Shown here piece after piece: positions 46,705 to 57,700 of a DNA stretch of 64,000 nucleotides (its first letter is position 1; every line of letters begins with the position of its first letter). Origin of the DNA: Capitulum mitella (Eukaryota; Arthropoda; Thecostraca; Pollicipedomorpha; Pollicipedidae); the NCBI GenBank assembly GCA_030062745.1, contig CP099839.1, positions 26,525,324-26,589,323 on the forward strand. The letters are read 5' to 3'. A program made the translations under genes and the position numbers. Below the pieces are notes generated by a model. The model ran no database searches, was not told where the DNA came from, and saw nothing but the letters and a program-made list of their open reading frames with translations.

Positions 46705-48149
46705 ACGGGCTCCGTCCTAGGCCAGTTTTCTGCTGTCGCCCAAGGCACCAGTCTCATGCTTGCTCATCACGCCGAAGTTTTCTCAGCTGACTGGCGAGAA
46801 GAGAAGGGAAAGAAGTGAAAAACAAGCTCAGCGGCTGATGAAAGCATACGTTCAGGGAAGATCTTGAAACCGACGAGTTCCGTCCAGTGCTGGGATTTAC
46901 GTCACGAGGAGCGGTAGCGCGCAGGATGCCGTGTTTTTTTTTGCATGGCTGGGCTGTCATTACAAGATTCACTGGCAAGTGTGCCACACATGCAACATCC
47001 ATGTAGAGTTATATCTGAAGGCGTGTTTCCGCCACAACATGCAAGCGCAAAAATCATTTTTCTGCTTATGAGCCATGCGTGCAGCGCGGAATAAAGTCAA
47101 AATGAAATCCTGGAAAGTTGAATCTCCTGGGTGTACCCATTGCTATCGCTGCCAAATTTTCCACATTGGCGCTACTGTAACTCACATGTACATTCCTGAT
47201 TGGGAGAAGCAGCTGCTTGAACGGACGTACCTGTGATCAGCTGTAATTTGGGTTCCGTCCGATTGGTTTTACATCTGCAAAGAGGAGAAACCAGCCTTCA
47301 GTGCTGTTTTTTTTGTCCTTATTGGAAGTTACGACTTGGACATTGCTGGCGCATAGGCGAAACGGAAGTGGAATGTGGTGAAGCGTAACGTTCATTTTAT
47401 TAGCTAGGCGTCAGCATTGTGTCATTGCGTTCTTAGCTTCGACCCATGATGTGTTGCTTTTTAGCCGTGTTTTATGCGACGAATTTTAATGCATGAATAA
47501 TCAATACATTGTATGCAGTTATTCAAAACGCTGTTTTCCTCACGAGCCCGTATGTGTGTCTTGGATGTGGTATGAGCGGTGATCGGGTAAAATTGCGTAT
47601 AAAAAAACACGCGAAGCTCACCAGGCAGCACTGAAACTGTTCAAAATGGCTGGTGTTCCATTCATCACTCATGTATTCCCACCCAGTTATTCAACCCCAG
47701 AGAAGTTGCTCATCGCATTCGCATAACTGTTCAAAGACGCCTTCTAAGGACGTCCATATATTATCAGGGTTATATACTCTCGCTTGGCGGGCACTGTTCG
47801 AGCAATGGACAACGGACCGCAAAACCCATGTCTGCAGAATGCACGTCACTGAACTCTTCAGCGAATTCCAGCCCAACTGGAGTCTGCCCCCGCATATTGA
47901 TACATTCAAGGCGGTGCGTGACCTATGCAGTTCACAGCAAGTGTTCTGTTCGTCATGAAAAGCGCTTTATCGAGAGCCGTATCCTACCGATACGATTGCA
48001 GACCGAGCTTTATGAAGTTTGTTTGGACCAGGCATGGACACAGGGGTCACAGGAGGCACAGGAGGCATGTGCCTCTCCCGATCGATTCACATAGCGCCCC
48101 TGCTCTGACAGGCTCATTTGCTCCACCGAAAGCGTCCCCACTGACTTGC
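46705..48149. other. SLC5 3' UTR and spacer
   Basis: No further gene seen. The 3' UTR probably runs to shortly after the signal at 47090. Open frames around 47650-48240 show no family resemblance. Confidence 0.4.
47090..47095 (+). other. Polyadenylation signal of the SLC5 gene
   Basis: AATAAA on the plus strand about 385 bases after the stop codon at 46702-46704. It is the first canonical signal I see downstream. Confidence 0.6.
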
Positions 48150-49478
48150 TTAACCCGCGCAGTGGAAGGGGGTTTCGCGCTAACTCGCACTGGAGGGGGT
48201 CTAAAAGTGCTCCCCTCCGATCTCGGCAACAGAATGAGCTAGAGACATGAAATTTTATGGACAGGGTGGGGCTATAACGGTTTACATTGTGTGCAATTTT
48301 TATGACCCTAGGTCGATATCTTCAAAGTCAAACGGGATGGAAAAGGTCAACTTTGGACACTTTCTCGGCCCGTACAGGCCACTCCGTACAACTTTTCGAA
48401 AGAAACGGGAAAAGGGTGTTTGTTTGGTTAAAACGTGGAATATGACAATTTCCATTCATTTGGCGTCTTGGCTGAGGATTTTGGGTCGAGGTCATGTCAG
48501 GTCATTGACCTATGGCGTCATTTTTTCATCTTTTGCAGATCAGATTTCGAACAACACGGAACAGTCTGAGAGTAAATAAGGGCGGAACATGTACCTTTTG
48601 ACGTATTTTCAGTGAAAGTAGGCAACATCGATATATTTGGTCACTTCTAGCGTTTATATTTATGTACGTATGCATATGTATATATGTATATACATGTGAG
48701 TATCAATGTGCCAAGCTTGTTTTAGTAGGGTTTTTGAATGCATATTTCATACAAATCGACATATGGCAAAGCAAATCTGGACCAGGTCACAAAACAGTTG
48801 CCCTTGACCTTTGATGACCTGGACCTGGAATGACTTTGGTATAGATGCATGCGTATCCATGTGCACACACGTGTTTTTATTAGGGTCTTTGAATGCATAT
48901 TTCATACAAATCGACATGTCGCAGAACAAATTTGAGTCAGGTCACAAGATATTTGGCCTTGGCCTTTAATGACCTTGACCTTCACTGACTTTAGTACATG
49001 TAAGCGTATCAGTGTGCGCACACGTGTTTTTGTTAGGGTCTTTGAATGCATATTTCATACAAACTGACATATTGCAAAGCAAATGTGGATAAGGTCATAA
49101 GCTGTTTGACCTTGGCCTTTGATGGCCTTGGCCCTTATTGACTCTGGCTGTGGTCTTGGTACATTCATCACTTATGCCCAAATGACGTGATTGTGTTCAA
49201 ACGGTAGACTTAAGTAGAACGCTAGTTCTTTCACAAAGTTCCCATTTGTCAGCGACAGCCATCGTTTTCGTCATGTTTACCTGACTGATGCTTGAGAATG
49301 CTTGAAACGTCAAAAGTTTCAGACCGATTTCCGATTTTTCTGCATCATTCGACGAGTTATTCAAATGCCATAAATGTCAGAAAGTAGCAGCAACCAGTTC
49401 CGATCCGTTCTTGAGATATTCAAGAAAAACAGTTGGGGGGGGGGGCACAGAAGACCTCCCTTCCATTGAGCGTGTTAA
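48150..49478. mobile_element. TTAA-flanked element with internal ~154-bp tandem repeat
   Basis: The left end is TTAACCCGCGCAGTGGAAGG (48150). The right end read inward from 49478 is TTAACACGCTCAATGGAAGG, an inverted repeat with three or four mismatches, and TTAA on both sides. Inside, a unit with GAATGCATATTTCATACAAA recurs at about 48737, 48892 and 49045. Many TGACCTT and AGGTCA hexamers. No transposase frame. Confidence 0.7.
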
Positions 49479-49489
49479 ATGACGGCGCT

Positions 49490-49820
49490 ACTTTTAACGA
49501 GCATGTCCCTGACCCAGCGGAGCCGCCCTGTCCAACTAAAGGCGCTCCTGTCACTTCCTATCGCAGGCACCCCCGGCCACAAAAGACGTCTCTGGTATCA
49601 AAGGCGCCCTTCCCAATCAAAAGTGCGTTATGTCATCAAAGATGGTCCGGCCCAAATGAAGATGGCCTTTTACATCGAAGACGTCTCCACCTGCTCAGAA
49701 GGCACTGCTAGTGTCAAAGGCGCCAGCCCCTGACGGAAGACATCCTGTTGGTGGCTGCCCATGGCGTCCCCAGAGGTAGTACCCTCCCGATTGAGATTCC
49801 CGGATCCACCTCTGGTTTAG
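49490..49820. repeat. Degenerate repeat array related to 29590-30630
   Basis: Variants of AAAGGCGCTCCTGTCA and ATCAAAGGCGCCCTTCC recur, ending at GGATCCACCTCTGG (49801), a GGATCC-type end like those near 27430 and 29385. Confidence 0.55.
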
Positions 49821-50355
49821 ACGGCAGAAAGAATACGCGAGAAATGATGGTTTCAGTCGGCGTGTTTTTTTCAGTCAGTTTCAGTCACCCCATGGTCGGC
49901 AGATTTGTCGTCTGGCTGTTTCTCGCGGTAACAGAGCAGCCGTCTTCGCAGTGACGAACCGCTGCTCGACTTCATGAGCGTGCCAACACCAGATTTGGGC
50001 CATATTTTATTTTTCTTCCACTGCACAGTGAAGTTACCAAAGCGCAAAAGCAACGCCATGCAACTTTTCGTGGAGTTGCAGATGCATCTGCATCCCCAAC
50101 TCAGGTACATTAAAGTACCACCCATGCTTGAGGCAATGTTCATTAGCAGAACCGTGCTATTTCTCCTTGAAGTCAACTAGAGATGCCGGTTTAAAAATAT
50201 GCGTGTGTCGTAGCAAACGTAGCACGTCGAGGTCCGGAGCCAGGCATAAACGCAACCGAACCAATACATTGTGCATTTTGTAGGGTTTAATTTGCAGCTC
50301 AAACACCTATAATTTCAGATGTGTTTATTTCCGACTGAGAGTCTATTTCCAACCA

Positions 50356-50515
50356 TAGGCGCGACGAAACGCGGTGGGGAGGGGCACCGTGCCTCGCCCC
50401 CTTAGCTGACGAAATTTACCATAAACCCTTTGGCTTTGCATGAAAATTAATGGCTCGGAAAGTAGCTGAGGCCCCTACCCCACCCCTCTTACTGGAACAC
50501 GTTTCGCCCCTAGTG
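50356..50515. mobile_element. Short MITE-like inverted-repeat element
   Basis: TAGGCGCGACGAAACG at the left faces CGTTTCGCCCCTAG at the right; G/C-rich ends and no coding capacity. Target duplication not clear. Confidence 0.4.
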
Positions 50516-50979
50516 TTTCCATCGATATCAGCGGCCTGGCTACCGATTTTGTTGGCATTTTTTTCAGGAACGAGTCGGCCAGCAAAAATGTGCTATATGC
50601 TATTCGTGAAATAAAATTTTTCTGCAACCACTCAAAAATTTGGCAGTAATTTGTATCGTGTTTTGCGCGCGAGCTACAAAACGAAGCGATGCTATTTGCT
50701 GTGGTGGCATGGAGAAAAAGAGGAAGCATAAAAAGCTCCATTTTTTTTTAGGACATCTGTCACTCCGAAACGGTATAAAACAGCGTTTGAAGGTCGGAAA
50801 AAATCATGCCATTTGTGAGACAAGTTGACTGATATATAGATGTACAAGGTAGTTGCGGTAGAAGGTACGTGGTGCAAGTAAATGCCAACGATCATGAAAA
50901 CGAGCACAGCTGCTGAGATGTGCGTAAATCAGGCCTGGAAACTTGGTTGGTCTTGGTGTCAGAGCATAATTTTTTTTAT

Positions 50980-51735
50980 GGAATACAAATTCTTTCAAAG
51001 ATTAATGCTGGTTTAAGTTGGCATTTTTGGTGTAAGCCACTTTTAGCATCACATTTGCTTCTTACCAAAATGGAGGCAGTCATTTGCTTGCATGGGTAGG
51101 AATTTGTTGACATGCATATAATGTAGCTTTTTGATGGAGGCATAAGACAAAACTTTTGGAGTGTAAAGTATGTTTGGAGCACATATTTTCTAGTTTTCTG
51201 CAACACCAGAAAACATGTTTTCCAACCTTGGCATAAATAGCTGATATTAAGGCATGTCATGATATCTCTGTCTTGGTGTGAAAATTAAAAAACAATATTT
51301 GTTACTCAAATATATGAATGTTTCATTTTTCTTGAATTTATCTGAGTTGAACTCATGCATGTTTCCAATGGCCTTCTGTACATTTCTGAAAAAGACAACT
51401 GTTACTTCTTGATTTGAAGGGACATAAGACCTAAAGACTTCAGGAAGAATGTACACCTGAGAAATTGAAACATGGCTGCATCAAAAAGTATATTACAGAT
51501 CTATATCTAGACACTGTCATCTCTGGTTCCTATGAGCAATCAAAGTATGGTATGTTTGTACAATGTTTGACATAAAATGTTGTATTCTACTTGCTGCAAG
51601 AAATTGCCACTATGAAATGAAATGAAATGCTGGTTTCATTCTATATTCCTTTTGCTCATAGCAAAAGATTCCTTTTATTCCATGTTCCAAATGTGATGAG
51701 AAAAAAGCAAGGTATGTCCATTGCATTTATGTAGA
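50980..51735. other. AT-rich 5' flank of SSX2IP containing a dispersed repeat
   Basis: 51000-51280 is an inverted, diverged copy of sequence near 21240-21510 in IPO9 intron 1. The remainder up to the start codon presumably holds the SSX2IP promoter and 5' UTR; no promoter motif is convincing. Confidence 0.5.
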
Positions 51736-54700
51736 ATGGATGCCTCAAACATGGAGAAGAGAGAAAATGCAGGTGATGCAAAGACTTCAGATACTTCTAG
51801 AAATGACTTCTGCCACCAGGACAACTTTGCTGCTGCCTTGGCCTATCTTTCCCAGGTAGGAATACCATGGTGTGATGACAGTACTACTCTGTAATCCTCT
51901 GCTTGTTTAGGTAACAGTCTCAGGAAACATGTTTCCATTGAACCCTTTTGCTAAACAATTACAGACACATATGGAACTGGAAGAAAAATATCCCCAGGAC
52001 CTCCTGAACAAGAACGCAGTCATAGGCATATCCATGTATGGGCAAGGGTTTAAAGTCCTCAGCTGCTCAAGTCATGGTGGAGCCCTTCTCCTGCAGTATA
52101 ACCTGAAACATATAATGAGCACGGAGTCCACATATTGTTTTTACAGTGGCTTTTATTGATGGGTCCTTAATGGAATAAGACATCTCACATGTAGCCAGGG
52201 ACCCAGGTCTGAACTGCAGGTGTCTTGCAATAAACAGTGCTAATTTTACACTTCTTGAGACACTGTCATGAGGCATGGTTCTCCAGGAGCTGACTCTGGC
52301 TGGCTTGCCGGCTGTGGTGGGCCCAGCTCACAGCGATCTGAATCCCGTGGCGCTGGTGAACGCCGCCTGGCACCTGCTCTGCAACGGTCGGCGGGCGCAG
52401 AGCCTGCAGGCCGAGCTGCAGCAGCGGCTGGCGCTCGCCGTCGCCGATAAACAGCTGACAGAGGTGAACGGTGGAGTCCGCCGTCACTCTGTCGGCGGCA
52501 GGCTGGATTTACTTCCTGGCTGCCACAAAGCCATTTGTAATTATTTAGCGCCTGTCTCGTAATTGGATTCGTCGGCGAGCTCGCGGCTTGTTCCAGTTGC
52601 TCGTAGGGTTTTTCGACCATGGCATTTAATAATCTGAAAGCTGTTTTCCATTGTCTGATTTTTTGGCAGGAAAGGATATAGTCCGATTCAGAATAAAAAA
52701 ATGGAATAGTTCCAAATCATTTTTTTTGGGGACCGAGTACCACGAATGAGTTTGAACAAAAGACCGGCATTGTCACTTACGTTACGCTTCCGAACATGAC
52801 CCCTTAAGGTCTGTACAGTCAAAATTAAGGCAAAAGAACAAAGTAAAGTCAGAGGCTCATTTCATGTGGGCTGTTCCACAAATGATCCGTCACATAAAAT
52901 TTGCCAAGTGTCTTACGTTAGTGACGGCAGCATGACCTCTGAAGGCAGTCGTTACGCCAGAAATAATCTTAGGGGCTTTTCCATTCTTTGACCTTGATGT
53001 CAGCCTCGTAGGACGATCTCGATGGTTTTGCCCGATTCTTTTACAGTGGCGACGACAACGGAAAAATGGTCGACCTGTGTCCTGCGCTGTCCGGTCAGAT
53101 TACCCTGTGCTGTTTGCAGATTACCCTGCTCTGTCCGGTTAGATTACCTTGTTCTTTCCAGTCAGGTTACTGTTCCGTTAGACCAGTCTACCAGTCTTAC
53201 TTGATTACGCTGTCCTTTTCGGTTAAACTAGCCTGACGAAGCCGGTTTTGTCGCGTTCCAGGTCAGCCTGGGCCGTTGCCGGGACCAGCTGGCGGTGCTG
53301 GAGGGCCGCTGCGGCCAGCAGCAGGAGCAGTACCGGCAGCAGGCGGCCAGGTTGAGCAGCTGTCACGCGCGGCTGGCCGACGCCAAGGAGGAGGTACGGG
53401 CTGTGCTTCCGGCGGAGGGTGAAGTGGAGATGTCTGGAACCATCAGAGGCGGCGCTCAGGGAATCTGCTGAGGCGGCATTTGGTCTGTTTTTGTTCCGCT
53501 GCGGTTTATATAAAATTGATCTTCGCTGAACGTGAACGTAAGGATTTTTACCTGCGCTCTGGACGAAGGCGATGGTTGCCAGATCCAACCCAGTTCCCTT
53601 CCGAGGAAGATTGAGCGACGAAACAAAAACGAGGGGGCATCACGTTCTTTCTGATCTGAAGGATGCCTAGTCTGCCATTTCAGGGCACATGGCTAGCTGT
53701 CGGGTCACATCGAAAGGGCAAAAAATTAACATGTTTGCTATCTCCACTGCTCTCGTCGAAGATTTTACAACATTTGAGCCTGCAAACCATCTTTTTGTAG
53801 GAGAGCGGATTTCAGAATGGATTAGTCGTAGTCAGTGGCTGATTTTCTTAGGGTTGAGGTCAGGTTAATGAAATATGATGTACCATTCCCAGCTTTTATT
53901 ATATTGCTCGTGCAAAAATGGTGCTTGATTATCACACGCTAGAGTTATCTTTGAGGAGGGTAGTCCAAACAGTTTTATACCAAAAGCTGACTCCACACCT
54001 CGCCAGACGTCGGAGAAACAAGCCAAAATGTGGCTCAGACCTAGAAATGAGGTTTGTAAGCGTCCGGGAATGACGTAATTCGGTCACCTGATGAGATCTT
54101 GTGATATTTTTTGGGGTGAGAGGTGCCAGAAGGCTGTATGGCCAGTTATTGCATACTTCATGCCCTCGAAGCAGGGCATTTACAGCCATTCTAAGAAAAA
54201 TAACAGTGGGGGCCGGGGAGGAAAGCCACGTCCCATTCGCATCCGCCTCGGGTTAAGTTTGTTCGGTGAACCGTGGCCAACTGAATAGGAGCACAGGTCG
54301 CGCATTGCAGGACGAGGCACAAGAATAAATATGTAAATGTCCAGGAAAGGTGCTGACGGATTCTGCACAGTTCTGTCTGAAAAGGAAAAGGAATTTTTGC
54401 AATTTCGTCCGCCACGGCACGAGACCAGGCTTCTTTGCCTGGGTTTTGCATGGCTGATTTAGAGGTTTATTTCCTCTGATGTCTGTCTGTTCGTAACCTT
54501 TTAAATGTACTACCGTTCTGGCGCATCGTTGATCGATATTCCGTATTGTTGTTTGGTTAGGCGTGGTGATGGTGCCCTCTGGGCGACTGTCTAGGCCACC
54601 TGCTTATAAGCAAAGCAAGGACCTTGGGGTCCTTGTCTTTGCCATGTTCATGTTTGGTATATCTCCTCCCTACTGGCACTTTTATTCAGCTGTTTTCGCG

Positions 54701-57700
54701 TTTTACGAATTTATTCGTTGGAACTGCCTGCATTCCACTCTTTGAATAAACTCGCAGGCGTGAAATTACCCAAGAAGAAGGCAGCCCCCTGTTTTCCGTG
54801 ACGGAAGCCGCTGCTGTCGGTCGGCCCTGACGCAGCGGTGTCGTGTCGCCGGCAGGCGCGGCGCCAGGTGGCGATTGGCCAGCACAAGTCGGCCCAGTTC
54901 CAGCATGACCTGAAGAAACAGGAGCGCCAGATGGAGCGGCTGAAGGACATGTGAGCGGCGCCGGGCACCGGGGTGTGACCACTTACGCGCCGTTCAGGCA
55001 CGGCGTACAACGAAACGACCTGCACGATGTGGAAGCCGAAGTCGGTCGCGGGCCCGAGTGTTTCCTGTCCCTAACGGTGCTGTAGGCGTTGAGAACCGTG
55101 GGTTGGATGCTGCAGGGTACTGCGTGCCCGACACCTAGTGGGGCCGTCGATTGAGGGTCTGGTGCGAACCCTCTCCTGGCCTCGATGCTGCCTTCGTGTG
55201 AAGGACTGAGATCTCCATCGCTAAACGTTTCCGAGTTTTGACGAGCGTCCATTCGCCTTGCGATGACGTCGCGATCGGTGACACCGTGACGTTCTCGCAA
55301 CGCCCGAGTGACACTGATGATGCTGTGGTGACGTTGTGACGCTGTGGTGGCGCTGTGCCACCGACCGTCTGATGACGTGCTGATGACGCTGTGGCACAGG
55401 GTGCATCGGCTGCTGGACAAGCAGAGCCAGGAGCGGCGGTCGGGCATTGTGATCTCCAGCCTGCTGAGTCGGCCGGACGGCTCCCGTGCCAGGTGGCGCA
55501 CGCCGGCCACCGCCGTCAGGTACTGATGCACCCCGCCACCACCGACAGGCACTGGTACACCCTACCGCCGCCGTCAGGTTCTGGTACACCCTACCGCCGC
55601 CGTCAGGGTCTGGTACACACCGCCACCGCCGTCAGGTACTGGTACACCCCACCACAGCTGTCAGGTACTGGTACATCCCGCCATCGCCGTCAGGTACTGG
55701 TAATCGCCGTGATTACTGGTGCATCCCGCCACCACCGCCGTCAGGTATTGCTACACCCCGCCATTACCGTCAGCTATCGACACGTCCGCCCACCGCTTTC
55801 AGGTGCTAGTGTATGCCATCACCGTCATGTATCGGTACACCCCGCCAGCACGGTCATAGGACCCTGGTACGTTCCTTGCTGCTGTCTCGTTTAGGTGCCG
55901 ATGTACCCTGTCGCAATACGTGTCAGAACTACTGTATCTTGCCGCTGTGCCGGGTACTGCCGTTCCTGTTGCTGTCCCAGTCAGACACTGCTGTGCGCTG
56001 CCGCTGCTCCGGGACTGCTGCACGCTGCCGCTATTCCGGTCGTACCGCTGTATCTCGCCGCTGCCGCCGTCAGAGGACAGGTGCCGGGAGGAAGCGTTTG
56101 AGCGGGTGCTGGCCGGCTCCGACAGATGCCGGGAGGAGGCGTATGAGCGGGTGCTGGCCGGCTCCGACAGATGCCGGGAGGAGGCGTATGAGCGGGTGCT
56201 GGCCGGCTCCGACAGATGCCGGGAGGAGGCGTATGAGCGGGTGCTGGCCGGCTCCGACAGGTGCCGGGAGCAGGCGTATGAGCGGGTGCTGGCCGGTCCC
56301 GACAGGTGCCGGGAGCAGGCGTATGAGCGGGTGCTGGCCGGCTCCGAGGCGCGCCACTTGCGCTCCGTTCAGGAGACGCAGAGGCTGCGCACCTGCCTGG
56401 TCGGCCTGCTGAGGGCGCTGACGGAGGCCACGGCGCAGGTACGCGGGCCGCTGGCCGCCCGGAGCGTTCACGCGGGGAATGCGTGTCTGGTGGTGGCTTC
56501 CTGCGGTGGTGCAAGGTGCAGAGCCCTGGGCGCGCCGCGAGTGGGCTCTGCTGTCCTGCGATCTAATTGTATTACTAAATATCATGCGATTAATAGAACT
56601 GGTCGTGGCGGCGCTCGTTTTTCTGGTGTCATGTAGTTTTGCTTTTGCATCTGCCGTTGTTCCGATCAACGTTGATGCCTGCTGCATCGCCTGTTCATAT
56701 GATTGCTGTCCATGTTGTATCCTGTTTTGCTCAGTTTGTGTGTTATGTGTGATCCCTTAATTGATGCTGATATGCTGTGGTGCTTAGATCAAACCTTTGA
56801 ATCTGCCACGGCGCTGGTTCTGCAACTGCCGTGCATTGGGTGTCACGGGTCGATGTGGCGTTGTTGGATGGCGACTGGCGAGTGCGTCGTGGCCATGTAG
56901 ATTCCATGCGAAGACTGCACCACCTGTGACGACGCCGACTTCCTGACGAACGTGGAGGTGGGCCTGCCTTTCGACCTCGTTAGCGAGAAGCTGGAGAGCA
57001 TGGTGTCCTGCCAGCTGGAGAAGGTGGCGCGCCTGACGGGCCGAACGAGTGAGTCATGTTACCGCATCAGTGCGGCTACGAAAACTGCGTAGCGGCGGTG
57101 CCTTCTCGTTGGGCATCCATGAAGTTTTCAGTGAAATGCCGAGTGTGCCGTCTTGATCAGGTTTCCTTTTTGATTGTGACCGAGGAATGGGTTTGAAGTG
57201 TTGATTACGTGCTTCTGTTGCTCTTGTTTGTGTCCGAACCCTTATCTTTGTGATGTGCATTGCGATTTCGTTCACACAAAGCCGTGAATTGCAGCCTATG
57301 TTCTGCAACACGGAATCAGCTTAATAGTCAGCGATGGACGTAGCCAAGGGATAAGGGGGCCATGCCTCTTTGAGGCTGAGAATTTAACGTTTTTTTACGC
57401 ACCACAAATTAGGATAATAAAATATTCCGGCACTGGAAAATAAATGACAGAAATCCAGAGTCCCCAGTTTCTAAGCGGGGGAGGGGGGCGGGAAGGGGTG
57501 GGGTGGCGGATTTGTCCTGGCCTCCTCTGGTGAAGTCATGTCTCTGTCAATGTATTTTACGAGTCATTTCAGAGAACGCTTTAATATTTTATAAGAGTCA
57601 GATACATGGGTAACGTACAAAATTACCAGGTCCTGTAAGAGACGTGTCGAGCGGGTGAGACTGAAGTTCAAACAAACTGCATCTAACGCCTTGGCCTGAA

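Noticed and set aside
51929..52159. Open frame following SSX2IP exon 1, possible extra exon
   Set aside because: Exon 1 joins exon 2 at 52287 in the same phase with clear homology across the join; the extra frame has no family match and no good donor.
55920..56636. 238-codon frame covering the 45-bp repeats as a stand-alone gene
   Set aside because: The repeat part is in frame with SSX2IP exon 6, which has proper splice sites at both ends; the flanks are intron.
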